Assembly: GCA_029264685.1 (NCBI GenBank)
Contig: JARHZW010000113.1
Span: 1-42,520, forward strand
Direction of reading: 5' to 3'
DNA length: 42,520 nucleotides
From: Candidatus Limivicinus sp.
GTDB lineage: Bacteria > Bacillota > Clostridia > Oscillospirales > Oscillospiraceae
Part shown: piece by piece, positions 8,421-18,559 of the stretch
Numbering within the stretch: the stretch's first letter is position 1
Layout: every line of letters begins with the position of its first letter
Made by a program: the position numbers and the translations under genes
Notes under the pieces: generated by a model
Seen by the model: only the letters and a program-made list of their open reading frames with translations
Database searches by the model: none
Told to the model about the DNA's origin: nothing

Positions 8421-9010
8421 TGTTGACTAATATTATTTCCATCTCCTTAGGCGCTATCCTTATTAACAACTTCATTTTCTCTCAGTTCCTTGGCTGCTGC
8501 CCCTTCCTTGGCTGTTCCAGCAAGGTAGAGACCGCTACCGGCATGGGTCTTGCAGTTGTATTCGTTATGGGTCTTGCATCTGCAATCTGCTGGGTTATAA
8601 ATGAGTACGTTCTGATGGCTCTTAATCTGAAATTCCTTCAGACCCTTACCTTCATTCTGGTAATTGCCGCACTTGTTCAGTTTGTTGAAATGTTCCTTAA
8701 AAAGTCCATTCCCTCTCTGTACTCTGCCCTTGGTATTTACCTCCCTCTTATTACCACTAACTGCGCTGTTCTCGGTGTTGTTCTTTTGAATGTTCAGAAC
8801 AACTATAATTTCATCGAGTCTGTAGTTTACGGTATCACCGGCGGTCTTGGATTTATGCTGGCTATTGTTCTCTTCGCAAGCGTTCGTGAGCGTGTTGACT
8901 ACACTGCCGAATATCCCAAGAGCTTTGAAGGTTTCCCCATCTGCCTTGTTTCCGCAGGTCTGCTTGCACTGGCCTTTATGGGCTTCAGCGGTATGCAGAT
9001 ATTCACTTAA
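8420..9010 (+). CDS. rnfA: Rnf complex subunit RnfA
   Basis: Polytopic membrane subunit of 196 residues, the usual size, paired with RnfE as an inverted-topology partner in the membrane core. Family signatures include ILINNFIFSQFLGCCPFLGCS and LITTNCAVLGVVL, whose cysteines are those proposed to hold an intramembrane Fe-S cluster in RnfA/NqrE proteins. It overlaps rnfE by 1 nt and ends 15 nt before rnfB. Confidence 0.97.
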   Translation: MLTNIISISLGAILINNFIFSQFLGCCPFLGCSSKVETATGMGLAVVFVMGLASAICWVINEYVLMALNLKFLQTLTFILVIAALVQFVEMFLKKSIPSLYSALGIYLPLITTNCAVLGVVLLNVQNNYNFIESVVYGITGGLGFMLAIVLFASVRERVDYTAEYPKSFEGFPICLVSAGLLALAFMGFSGMQIFT

Positions 9011-9025
9011 GGAGGGCTTCCCGTA

Positions 9026-9820
9026 ATGTTAATTGTTTATGCTATATTAGTCCTCGGTGCCCTCGGTGCTTTGTTTGGAGCAATTCTGGCTTTTGCTGCT
9101 AAGATTTTCCATGTGGATGTTGATCCCAAGCAGGAAGCAATCAGAGAATGCCTGGCCGGCGCTAACTGCGGCGGTTGCGGCTACCCCGGCTGCGACGGCT
9201 ATGCTGCCGCTGTTGCCAAGGGCGAAGCTCCCCCCGACCGCTGTGTTGCCGGTGGCTCTGAGACCGCTGAAAAGGTTGCCAAGATCATGGGTGTTGCAGC
9301 TGGCGGTGCTGAGAAAAAGGTTGCTATGGTCATGTGCTCCGGTACAGAAGGCCATGCTGAAAAGCGCTTCAACTATTCCGGTCCTATTGACTGTCGTGCA
9401 GCAATGATATTTGGCGGCAAGAGCAACAAGACCTGTACCTTTGCCTGCATTGGTCTGGGCAACTGCACAAATGTATGTCAGTTTGATGCAATCCACATTG
9501 TTGACGGTATTGCCAAGGTTGACCGCTCCAAGTGTGTTGGCTGCGGCGCCTGCGCTGAGGTTTGCCCCAAGAGCGTTATTAAGCTTATCCCTGCAAGTCA
9601 GAAGGTCATTACTGCCTGCTCCAACAAGGATAAGGGCGCTAAGGTTCTCAAAATTTGTGATTTTGGCTGCATTGCCTGCCAGAAATGTGTTCGTGAGTGC
9701 CCCTCCGATGCTATCACTATGGTTGACAATCTTCCTGTTGTTGATCACGAGAAATGTGTCAAGTGCGGTCACTGCGCTGACATCTGCCCCCGCCACGTTA
9801 TCAACTGGTTTGAGGACTGA
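9026..9820 (+). CDS. rnfB: Rnf complex subunit RnfB (ferredoxin-accepting Fe-S subunit)
   Basis: Electron entry subunit that accepts electrons from reduced ferredoxin. It has 264 residues. An N-terminal membrane helix (about 1-25) is followed by a cysteine domain (NCGGCGYPGCDGYA with an upstream and a downstream Cys, about 45-80), and then a ferredoxin-like part with three further cysteine motifs: CVGCGACAEVCP, CIACQKCVRECP and CVKCGHCADICP, plus CIGLGNCTNVC. This is a typical clostridial RnfB arrangement. A GGAGGG site precedes the ATG. It is the last gene of the operon, with a terminator 30 nt downstream. Confidence 0.97.
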   Translation: MLIVYAILVLGALGALFGAILAFAAKIFHVDVDPKQEAIRECLAGANCGGCGYPGCDGYAAAVAKGEAPPDRCVAGGSETAEKVAKIMGVAAGGAEKKVAMVMCSGTEGHAEKRFNYSGPIDCRAAMIFGGKSNKTCTFACIGLGNCTNVCQFDAIHIVDGIAKVDRSKCVGCGACAEVCPKSVIKLIPASQKVITACSNKDKGAKVLKICDFGCIACQKCVRECPSDAITMVDNLPVVDHEKCVKCGHCADICPRHVINWFED

Positions 9821-9850
9821 AATTAAATCATTTCATGATTTGTGTTGTTT

Positions 9851-9891
9851 AAAAAATCGAGCGTATCTGCTAAGATGCGCTCGATTTTTTT
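9851..9891 (+). terminator. Intrinsic terminator of the rnf operon
   Basis: AAAAAATCGAGCG and CGCTCGATTTTTT form a stem, extended at its tip by ATCT/AGAT, followed by a T-run. It lies 30 nt after the rnfB stop. Confidence 0.92.
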
Positions 9892-10021
9892 CGTTTTGCA
9901 TATTTTTATACTTAATTTAGATAATATTTAAAATAATTTTATCGGAAATAAAAAATAATTTGGTAAGAGTTAATTGGAAATATATATAAAATTCACTGGA
10001 AAATTTTATGCTATATGATTA

Positions 10022-10050
10022 TTGACATATACCCCCTGGGGGTATATATT
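10022..10050 (+). promoter_or_regulatory. csoR-copA promoter with embedded CsoR operator
   Basis: A perfect -35 TTGACA (10022-10027) and a -10 TATATT (10045-10050) are 17 nt apart. The spacer is almost entirely a perfect palindrome at 10027-10047 with arms ATATACCCCC / GGGGGTATAT around a central T. The C-run/G-run core is typical of copper-type CsoR operators, and the position means bound repressor would block RNA polymerase directly. Confidence 0.9.
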
Positions 10051-10074
10051 GCGAATAAAACGGAGGTAGTGAAT

Positions 10075-10374
10075 ATGGACGAATGCTGTTGCTGCGAGAG
10101 GAAAAAAGTTCGCAGTCCTGAGGAATATAAGAGCCTTGTAAACAGACTTAACCGTATAGAAGGTCAGATTAGGGGAATAAAAGGTATGCTTGATAAAAAT
10201 GCGTACTGCCCTGATATTTTAGCTCAGGTTGCTGCTGCCAACTCAGCACTTAATGCTTTCAGCAGGGAGCTTTTGAGCAATCATATAAAAACCTGTGTTG
10301 CTAATGATATAAGGGCAGGAAATGATGAAACAATTGATGAACTGCTTCAGACAATACAGAAATTGATGAAATAA
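10075..10374 (+). CDS. csoR: CsoR-type copper-sensing repressor
   Basis: All-helical, DNA-binding metal sensor of the CsoR/RcnR family, 99 residues from the ATG at 10075, which has CGGAGG upstream; an in-frame start at 10015 would lie within the promoter and is rejected. The family metal site is intact: the Cys of AYCPDIL and the His and Cys of NHIKTCV give the C-H-C set used for Cu(I). The N-terminus carries four consecutive Cys (MDECCCCERKK), which is not part of the standard site. The gene leads the copA operon and sits under its own operator, so autoregulation and copper induction are expected. Confidence 0.92.
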   Translation: MDECCCCERKKVRSPEEYKSLVNRLNRIEGQIRGIKGMLDKNAYCPDILAQVAAANSALNAFSRELLSNHIKTCVANDIRAGNDETIDELLQTIQKLMK

Positions 10375-10406
10375 TATATAAATAATAATTTTAAAAGGAG
10401 GTTAAG

Positions 10407-12983
10407 ATGAAACAGTATACAGTTACCGGAATGAGCTGCGCTGCATGTTCAGCCAGAGTTGAAAAAGCGGTCTCTAATTTGCCGGGTGTAACATCCTGCT
10501 CTGTCAGTTTGCTTACAAATTCAATGGGCGTAGAGGGCAGCATAAGCGACAGCGAGATTATAGCAGCTGTCCAAAACGCCGGATACGGAGCTGCGGTTAA
10601 GGGTACTGAAAAGACAGCAAAGGCAGATACTGAAGATGCTCTTGCAGACAAAGAAACGCCGAAGCTCAAAAAGCGTTTATTTTCCTCTCTCGGCTTTCTC
10701 ATAGTTCTTATGTACATTTCTATGGGGCACACAATGTGGGGGTGGCCGCTTCCTGAGTTCCTTGCGCAAAATCCCGTTGCCATAGGCCTCTCTGAGTTGA
10801 TTTTGACTGTAGTTGTAATGGTAATTAACCAGAAATTCTTTATAAGCGGCTTTAAAGGTCTTATTCATAAAGCCCCCAATATGGATACTTTGGTTGCACT
10901 TGGAGCCGGAGCAGGATTTGTATACAGCACTTATGCCCTATTTGCCATGAGTGCCGCTCAGATTTCAGGAGGAACCGAAGCTGCTGCCCATTGGATGCAT
11001 GAGTTCTATTTTGAATCATCTGCAATGATTTTGACCCTTATCACCGTTGGCAAAATGCTGGAAGCCCGTTCTAAGGGCAAAACAACCGACGCACTAAAAG
11101 GGCTTATGAATATGGCTCCCAAAACTGCCAATATTATTGTGGACGGCAAGGAGCAGAATGTTCCCGTTGAGCAGGTTAAAAAAGGCGATATTTTTGTTGT
11201 GAGGCCGGGAGAAAATGTGCCTGTGGACGGGGTGATTATTGAAGGAAGCAGTGCTTTTGATGAATCGGCGCTGACGGGCGAGAGTATTCCGGTTGATAAG
11301 ACTGTGGGAGACAGCGTGTCGGCAGCAACTGTCAATCAGGCAGGATTTATTCGCTGTGAAGCTACCAGAGTAGGCGAGGACACAACACTCAGCCAGATCA
11401 TAAAAATGGTCAGTGATGCAGCAGCTACCAAGGCTCCTATCGCCAAAATTGCAGACAAGGTCTCAGGTGTTTTTGTACCAACTGTAATCAGTATTGCGGT
11501 TATAACCATAGTCGCATGGCTTATTGCAGGACAGAGTATAGGTTATGCTCTGGCGAGAGGAATTTCCGTTCTTGTAATATCCTGCCCATGCGCTCTTGGG
11601 CTTGCAACTCCCGTTGCCATAATGGTCGGCAGCGGCGTAGGTGCAAAGCAGGGTGTCCTGTTTAAAACTGCTGCGGCTTTGGAGGAAACAGGCAGGATTT
11701 CCGTTGTTGCGCTTGATAAAACCGGTACAATTACAGCAGGAACTCCGGTAGTTACAGATATGATTCCCGCAGACGGAGTTGGGGAAAATGATTTGCTGAG
11801 GTTTGCCGCTTCTCTTGAAAGCAAGAGTGAACATCCTCTTTCAAATGCGGTTATGACTAAGGCCCTCGAGCTTAATACGGATTATAGCGAAGTTACCGAC
11901 TTCGTGGCTCTGCCCGGAAACGGACTTTCCGCCAGATTAAACGGGGAGACCGTATACGGCGGAAACATGAGCTTTATTAAAACCAGAGTAAATCTTCCCG
12001 AAAGTGTTGCAATGAAAGCAGATGCTCTGGCAGCCGAGGGCAAAACACCTCTGTTCTTTGCAGCTGAAAACCGTTTTATGGGTCTGATCGCTGTAGCAGA
12101 CACTATTAAGCCTGACAGCCCCAAAGCAGTGGAAGAACTGAAAAAAATGGGAATAAAGGTTGTTATGCTGACAGGTGACAACAAACGAACAGCCGAGGCT
12201 ATAGGCAGACAGGCCGGAGTTGACGAAGTGATTGCAGGTGTTCTGCCGGAAGGCAAGGAAAACACCGTGCGGGAGCTGAAAAAATACGGCAAGGTTGCAA
12301 TGGTAGGCGACGGAATAAACGATGCGCCTGCACTCACAAGAGCCGATATAGGAATTGCAATAGGCGCAGGCGCAGATATAGCGGTTGACGCAGCTGATGT
12401 GGTTTTGATGAACAGCAGTCTGAAGGATGTACCTGCGGCAATACGCTTGAGCAGAAAAACCTTGAAAAATATACATGAAAATCTTTTCTGGGCATTTTTC
12501 TATAATACAATAGGAATACCTGTTGCAGCAGGCGCTTTGGTGGGTCTTGGCATAACTCTTAACCCCATGCTGGGTGCGGCGGCAATGAGCCTTTCCAGCT
12601 TCTGCGTAGTCACAAACGCTCTTAGACTTAATCTTTTTGATATGCACGACAGTTCAAAAGATAAGCCTTTAAAGCATAAAGAAACACATATTAAAGAAAA
12701 CAATGAATGCTGCTCAGGCGGCGAAAAAGAATGTGCCTGTCCTGTAGAGACGGCTCAAAACAAGGAGGAAAATCTGATGGTAAAAACAATTAAAATTGAA
12801 GGTATGATGTGCGGTCATTGCGAGGCCAGCGTAAAGAAAGCTCTGGAGGCTGTCGAAGGTGTTAAAAGCGCAGAAGTTAGCCACAGCGCCGGCACAGCTG
12901 TTGTAACCTTTGAAAATGTCAGCGATGAAGTTCTCAAAAAAGCTGTGGAAGAAAAAGACTACAAGGTACTTGACATAGAATAA
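10407..12983 (+). CDS. copA: Copper-exporting P1B-type ATPase with fused C-terminal CopZ-like domain
   Basis: Membrane pump that exports Cu(I). It has 858 residues. Residues 1-65 are a heavy-metal-associated domain (GMSCAACS, Cys 11 and 14). The ATPase core has TGES (actuator), the membrane CPC at 393-395, DKTGT with phosphorylated D437, [12 protein letters not shown] and GDGINDAPA. After the last membrane helices there is a Cys-rich linker ([14 protein letters not shown]) and then a second heavy-metal-associated domain from residue 791 ([10 protein letters not shown], Cys 802 and 805), which looks like a complete CopZ chaperone. A strong ribosome binding site just before codon 791 suggests that this part is also made alone. 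AGGAGG precedes the main start. Most CopA proteins carry such domains only at the N-terminus. Confidence 0.95.
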   Translation: MKQYTVTGMSCAACSARVEKAVSNLPGVTSCSVSLLTNSMGVEGSISDSEIIAAVQNAGYGAAVKGTEKTAKADTEDALADKETPKLKKRLFSSLGFLIVLMYISMGHTMWGWPLPEFLAQNPVAIGLSELILTVVVMVINQKFFISGFKGLIHKAPNMDTLVALGAGAGFVYSTYALFAMSAAQISGGTEAAAHWMHEFYFESSAMILTLITVGKMLEARSKGKTTDALKGLMNMAPKTANIIVDGKEQNVPVEQVKKGDIFVVRPGENVPVDGVIIEGSSAFDESALTGESIPVDKTVGDSVSAATVNQAGFIRCEATRVGEDTTLSQIIKMVSDAAATKAPIAKIADKVSGVFVPTVISIAVITIVAWLIAGQSIGYALARGISVLVISCPCALGLATPVAIMVGSGVGAKQGVLFKTAAALEETGRISVVALDKTGTITAGTPVVTDMIPADGVGENDLLRFAASLESKSEHPLSNAVMTKALELNTDYSEVTDFVALPGNGLSARLNGETVYGGNMSFIKTRVNLPESVAMKADALAAEGKTPLFFAAENRFMGLIAVADTIKPDSPKAVEELKKMGIKVVMLTGDNKRTAEAIGRQAGVDEVIAGVLPEGKENTVRELKKYGKVAMVGDGINDAPALTRADIGIAIGAGADIAVDAADVVLMNSSLKDVPAAIRLSRKTLKNIHENLFWAFFYNTIGIPVAAGALVGLGITLNPMLGAAAMSLSSFCVVTNALRLNLFDMHDSSKDKPLKHKETHIKENNECCSGGEKECACPVETAQNKEENLMVKTIKIEGMMCGHCEASVKKALEAVEGVKSAEVSHSAGTAVVTFENVSDEVLKKAVEEKDYKVLDIE
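12777..12983 (+). CDS. copZ: Internal in-frame start: candidate stand-alone CopZ copper chaperone
   Basis: The last 68 codons of copA begin with ATG and follow a near-perfect AAGGAGG, 8 nt upstream. The product would be one heavy-metal-associated domain with MxCxxC (GMMCGHC) and normal CopZ length. Such a free chaperone delivers Cu(I) to CopA or CsoR. Either copA and copZ fused by loss of a stop and kept the old ribosome binding site, or both forms are made on purpose. Initiation inside a gene is inferred from sequence only. Confidence 0.55.
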   Translation: MVKTIKIEGMMCGHCEASVKKALEAVEGVKSAEVSHSAGTAVVTFENVSDEVLKKAVEEKDYKVLDIE

Positions 12984-13000
12984 AAAACAAAAAAAACATC

Positions 13001-13009
13001 TGCTATAAT
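13001..13009 (+). promoter_or_regulatory. Extended -10 promoter candidate for the recombinase
   Basis: TGCTATAAT is a perfect extended -10. No good -35 is at 16-18 nt. Transcription would begin inside or just before the hairpin at 13006-13037. Confidence 0.4.
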
Positions 13010-13037
13010 AGGATGCGTTGCGAGACGCATCCTATTA
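13006..13037. repeat. 13-bp perfect inverted repeat between copA and the recombinase gene
   Basis: TAATAGGATGCGT and ACGCATCCTATTA are separated by TGCGAG. No T-run follows, so it is a poor terminator. It overlaps the possible -10 box and ends about 20 nt before the recombinase start. It may be an operator, an RNA leader hairpin, or a recombinase site. Confidence 0.75.
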
Positions 13038-13053
13038 CTATATGCGGAGGTAA

Positions 13054-13654
<601 letters not shown>

Positions 13655-13656
<2 letters not shown>

Positions 13657-13693
13657 AAGCTGTCAAAATGTATAGATTTTGACAGCTTTTTTG
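13655..13693 (+). terminator. Intrinsic terminator of the recombinase gene
   Basis: AAAAGCTGTCAAAA pairs with TTTTGACAGCTTTT around an 8-nt loop and is followed by further T. It overlaps the stop codon. Confidence 0.9.
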
Positions 13694-13856
13694 TACTTGA
13701 AACACTATAGCACATTATAGATTATACTGCAAGTAATTTGCATTCGTGAAGCAAGAAAGTTATATATTTCAGCAAAATAAAAAGAAATAAAAACTGAATA
13801 TATAGTCTCAAAATGTATGCTTTTCGCAACAAAAATAAAAAAGGAGAAAGTGAATA

Positions 13857-14663
13857 ATGAAGAAAAAAGTTATTTCAATATTACTGCTCGCCGTTATGGC
13901 ATTGAGTCTTGCAGGCTGCGCCTGTAATCATAATTGGCAGGAAGCCACCTGCACTGCTCCCAAAACCTGCACAAAGTGCGGGGAGACAGAGGGAGAGCCA
14001 TTAGGCCATGACTGGGCGGATGCGACCTGCGAGACTCCAAAAACCTGCAAAGTCTGCGGTGAAACAGAGGGAAAAGCTCTCGGCCACAAGTGGATCGAAG
14101 CCACCTGCACGGAAGCTAAAACCTGCTCAGTTTGCGGAAAAACATCGGGAGATGCACTGGGACATGAGGTTTCTGAATGGAAAGAGACGAAGAAAGCCAG
14201 CTGCACAGAAAGCGGACTGGAGGAGGGAATCTGCTCACGCTGCGAAGAGAATGTTACCAGAGAAATCCCGAAGATAAAGCATGAGGAAGGGGAGTGGGAA
14301 TTGGTAAAAGCGGCAACAAGCACTGAAAAAGGACTTGAGCAGAAAAAATGTAAGCTCTGTGGACAGATACTCAGTGAAAGAGAAGTAGAATATGCCGACC
14401 CCATCAGACCGGAGTTCAAAAAAGCGGTGGACGGCTATGTGAAATTCTTTGATGATTATGCAGAGTTTATGAATAAATATTTGACTTCAGGTGACACAAC
14501 TTCGATGCTCACTGATTATCTAAGCTTTATGGGCAGCTATTTAGAAATAATGGACGAAATCGAAAGTCTGGAGGAAAGTGAAATGTCGGATGAAGAGGCA
14601 TTGTATTTGGCTCAGGCTATGTTAAAGATTGATGAAAAACTGCTGAAATTCGGCGGAATGTAA
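13857..14663 (+). CDS. Lipoprotein with Cys-rich repeats and a helical C-terminal domain
   Basis: Secreted, lipid-anchored protein of 268 residues. Signal peptide 1-20 ends in the lipobox LAGC. Residues 23-110 hold three copies of a 27-28 residue unit with the pattern H-x-W-x2-ATC, KTC-x2-CG-x4-G-x-x-LGH, each offering three Cys and a His that could bind a metal such as zinc. A fourth, more diverged copy (CTESG...CSRC) and a fifth (KKCKLCG) follow. The last 85 residues are charged and helical (FKKAVDGYVKFFDDYAEFM...) and resemble a small domain common in clostridial lipoproteins, possibly DUF6591; I could not verify this. AAGGAG precedes the ATG. It is the first of three closely spaced genes. 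Function unknown. Confidence 0.8.
   Translation: MKKKVISILLLAVMALSLAGCACNHNWQEATCTAPKTCTKCGETEGEPLGHDWADATCETPKTCKVCGETEGKALGHKWIEATCTEAKTCSVCGKTSGDALGHEVSEWKETKKASCTESGLEEGICSRCEENVTREIPKIKHEEGEWELVKAATSTEKGLEQKKCKLCGQILSEREVEYADPIRPEFKKAVDGYVKFFDDYAEFMNKYLTSGDTTSMLTDYLSFMGSYLEIMDEIESLEESEMSDEEALYLAQAMLKIDEKLLKFGGM
13941..14215 (+). repeat. Long direct repeat, copy 1
   Basis: This 275-bp stretch encodes the Cys-rich repeats of the first lipoprotein. By eye it differs from copy 2 at about 11 positions (about 96% identity) with no gap. Confidence 0.85.
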
Positions 14664-14686
14664 AAATTATAATCAGGAGGTAAAAA

Positions 14687-14893
14687 ATGTTAGCTATAAT
14701 AGCAGGCCTGCTTAGTCTGGCCGGAATAAAAGCAGGAGTGGTGCTTGGACTTTATGCCTTGTTTGACTCAATGATATTTGCTACGCTGTATTCGCTGATA
14801 AATAAGGTGAACTGGTTCAGGGGACTGCTTATGTGGCTGCTGTTTAATGTGGTGCCGTCTATAACTCTGATATTTGTAATGGCACTTATATAA
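14687..14893 (+). CDS. Small membrane protein, 68 residues, unknown
   Basis: Two or three hydrophobic helices with almost no soluble part: AIIAGLLSLAGIKAGVVLGLY, a middle segment with NKVNWFRG, and LLMWLLFNVVPSITLIFVMAL. CAGGAGG lies just upstream of the ATG, and the gene sits 23 nt after one lipoprotein and 41 nt before its paralogue, so it is very likely a real, co-transcribed gene. I do not recognise the family. It would be lost if the flanking 275-bp direct repeats recombined. Confidence 0.7.
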   Translation: MLAIIAGLLSLAGIKAGVVLGLYALFDSMIFATLYSLINKVNWFRGLLMWLLFNVVPSITLIFVMALI

Positions 14894-14934
14894 TGACAAT
14901 ACATTAAAATGACATCAAAGAAGGGGTTAGAATA

Positions 14935-15816
14935 ATGAAGAAAAAAATTTCTGTAGTATTGCTGCTTTTACTTGTTACTATGGCTATTACAGCCTGCGCC
15001 TGTCAGCATGAATGGGAGGAAGCCACCTGCACTGCTCCAAAAACCTGCACAAAGTGCGGAGAGACAGAGGGAGAGCCTTTAGGCCATGACTGGGCGGATG
15101 CGACCTGCGAGACACCAAAAACCTGCAAAGTCTGTGGTGAAACAGAGGGAGAAGCTCTCGGCCACAAGTGGACCGAAGCCACCTGCACGGAAGCTAAAAC
15201 ATGCTCAGTATGCGGAAAAACATCGGGAGATGCACTGGGACATGAGATTTCTGAATGGAAAGAGACGAAGAAAGCCAGCTGCACTGAAAGCGGCAGGCGA
15301 GAGGGCATATGTTCTCGCTGCGGAGAAACTGTCATAGAAGAGATAGAGAAATTACCGCACACGGAAAGCGACTGGAAAATAACCCAAAAAGCAAGCTATG
15401 ATCAGCCAGGGGAGAGACAAAAAACCTGCACGGTGTGCGGTGAAGTTCTGCAGACGGAGTCCTATGAATTAGAGGGCGAAGAGAAAGCGACAGCGTTCAA
15501 AAATGAATGTGCCAATTATTCATACAAGGATATTGCAAGAGATCCGGATCAGTACAAGGGCAGCAAAATAAAATTCTACGGAGAAATTGTACAGGTATGC
15601 AGTGAAAACAAGGATTTGTGCACCTACAGGGTAATGCTGTCCAACTATGATGTTATTTATGTGACATATAAACGGTCGGAAGGCGAGGGACGGCTGCTGG
15701 AGGATGACAATGTAACTGTATACGGGCTGTGCAACGGTCTTTATTCCTATACTTCGGTGCAGGGCGCACAAATTACCATACCAATGGTTGACGCAAAATA
15801 CATAGACATCAGATGA
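14935..15816 (+). CDS. Lipoprotein with the same Cys-rich repeats and an OB-fold-like C-terminus
   Basis: Paralogue of the lipoprotein at 13857, 293 residues. The signal peptide ends in ITAC. Residues 23-120 are nearly identical to the first protein, including the ATC...KTC..CGETEG..LGH units. From about residue 125 the two diverge, and the final 110 residues are unrelated: ANYSYKDIARDPDQYKGSKIKFYGEIVQV, then LEDDNVTVYGLCNG and ending in AKYIDIR. This is the pattern of small OB-fold domains found at the end of many Gram-positive lipoproteins. So the same repeat stalk is joined to two different heads. The start has a GGGG site (AAGGGG) upstream. A bidirectional terminator follows. Confidence 0.82.
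   Translation: MKKKISVVLLLLLVTMAITACACQHEWEEATCTAPKTCTKCGETEGEPLGHDWADATCETPKTCKVCGETEGEALGHKWTEATCTEAKTCSVCGKTSGDALGHEISEWKETKKASCTESGRREGICSRCGETVIEEIEKLPHTESDWKITQKASYDQPGERQKTCTVCGEVLQTESYELEGEEKATAFKNECANYSYKDIARDPDQYKGSKIKFYGEIVQVCSENKDLCTYRVMLSNYDVIYVTYKRSEGEGRLLEDDNVTVYGLCNGLYSYTSVQGAQITIPMVDAKYIDIR
15019..15293 (+). repeat. Long direct repeat, copy 2
   Basis: 275 bp matching 13941-14215 at about 96% by eye, offset by 1078 bp in the same orientation. Recent duplication or gene conversion is implied. Confidence 0.85.
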
Positions 15817-15828
15817 AAAGCTAAAGAA

Positions 15829-15872
15829 TTAAAACAAACCGCCACGGAAAAAAGCGTGGCGGTTTGTTTTAA
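15829..15872. terminator. Bidirectional intrinsic terminator
   Basis: AAAACAAACCGCCACG pairs with CGTGGCGGTTTGTTTT around an 8-nt loop. It lies between the convergent lipoprotein and Nudix genes and overlaps the latter's stop. Confidence 0.92.
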
Positions 15873-16342
15873 AATTCAATTTCTGTTCCGTCTAAAAGCA
15901 CCTTCTGGAGTTCTCCGTTGTCATCATAGCGCAGCTTTAAGGAAAAGAAAGGAACATCTGTTTTGAGCAGATTTAAAAATACTCTGTCGCCGTCCCATAT
16001 GGGAAGGGATAAAACATCGTCTTTTTTTATCCATTTCAGCTCACCTTCGCTGCATTCCTGAACTTCTCCTGAAAAGCTGTCGGCAGTGAAAAGGTGCATA
16101 TATTCTGTTTCCCAGCTTGAATATGAGAAAGTGACTATACCTCTAAAGCGCCATGAGTTCAGCGTAAGACCCGTTTCTTCGTATACCTCTCTGAGCATAC
16201 ATTCTTCGGGACTTTCACCCTCTTCAAATTTTCCGCCTACACCGATCCATTTTCCGGCGTTTTCGTCGTTCTTTTTCTTCGTTCTGTGGAGCATTAAGTA
16301 TTGCCCGTTGCTTTCAATATAGCAGAGACTTGTGTTTTTCAT
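15869..16342 (-). CDS. Nudix hydrolase (MutT-like)
   Basis: Predicted nucleotide pyrophosphatase of 157 residues, perhaps acting on oxidised purine nucleotides such as 8-oxo-dGTP. The Nudix box is complete: GGKFEEGESPEECMLREV followed by YEETGL, with the metal-binding REVYEE glutamates. The protein also has the usual N-terminal strand and WIGVGGKF. I prefer the ATG at 16342, which has GGTG 6 nt upstream; an ATG at 16348 and a GTG at 16351 are also in frame. It lies downstream of groEL on the same strand but behind a terminator. Confidence 0.88.
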   Translation of the reverse strand: MKNTSLCYIESNGQYLMLHRTKKKNDENAGKWIGVGGKFEEGESPEECMLREVYEETGLTLNSWRFRGIVTFSYSSWETEYMHLFTADSFSGEVQECSEGELKWIKKDDVLSLPIWDGDRVFLNLLKTDVPFFSLKLRYDDNGELQKVLLDGTEIEF

Positions 16343-16413
16343 GTTCATCACCGCTGATATTATAATATAGAAACAGAAAAATTAAAAGAACTTATCAAAC
16401 TGTTCGTGTAATG

Positions 16414-16443
16414 AAAAAACAGGCACTCCACAGAGTGCCTGTT
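16414..16443 (-). terminator. Intrinsic terminator of groESL
   Basis: On the minus strand AACAGGCACTC pairs with GAGTGCCTGTT around a 4-nt loop and is followed by T-run (TTTTTTCATT). It starts about 10 nt after the groEL stop. Confidence 0.9.
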
Positions 16444-16453
16444 CAAAATCTAA

Positions 16454-18381
<1,928 letters not shown>

Positions 18382-18418
18382 AATATATATGCCTCCTAAA
18401 TTTGTTTACAAAATTCAA

Positions 18419-18455
18419 CACCGTTAGCACTCTATATCTATGAGTGCTAACGGTG
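18419..18455 (-). promoter_or_regulatory. CIRCE element (HrcA operator) of groESL
   Basis: The canonical CIRCE TTAGCACTC-N9-GAGTGCTAA is perfect at 18424-18450. The dyad extends by a further CACCG/CGGTG, giving 14-bp arms. HrcA repression of groESL is the known role. hrcA itself is not in the window. Confidence 0.97.
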
Positions 18456-18458
18456 CTA

Positions 18459-18486
18459 ATGATACCACAATATTTTTAAATTTCAA
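18459..18486 (-). promoter_or_regulatory. groESL promoter
   Basis: On the minus strand TTGAAA and TATCAT are 16 nt apart, placed directly upstream of CIRCE so that the start of transcription falls at the operator. Confidence 0.7.
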
Positions 18487-18559
18487 GTCCTAAGAATAAA
18501 AATCCGGAGGAAAATTTATTAAATTTTTGTTACAAAATTAAATAATGGAATAAAACGGC

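Noticed and set aside
13006-13037. Inverted repeat as the copA terminator
   Set aside because: The stem is good, but no T-run follows, and a promoter-like -10 overlaps it. A termination role is not supported by sequence alone.
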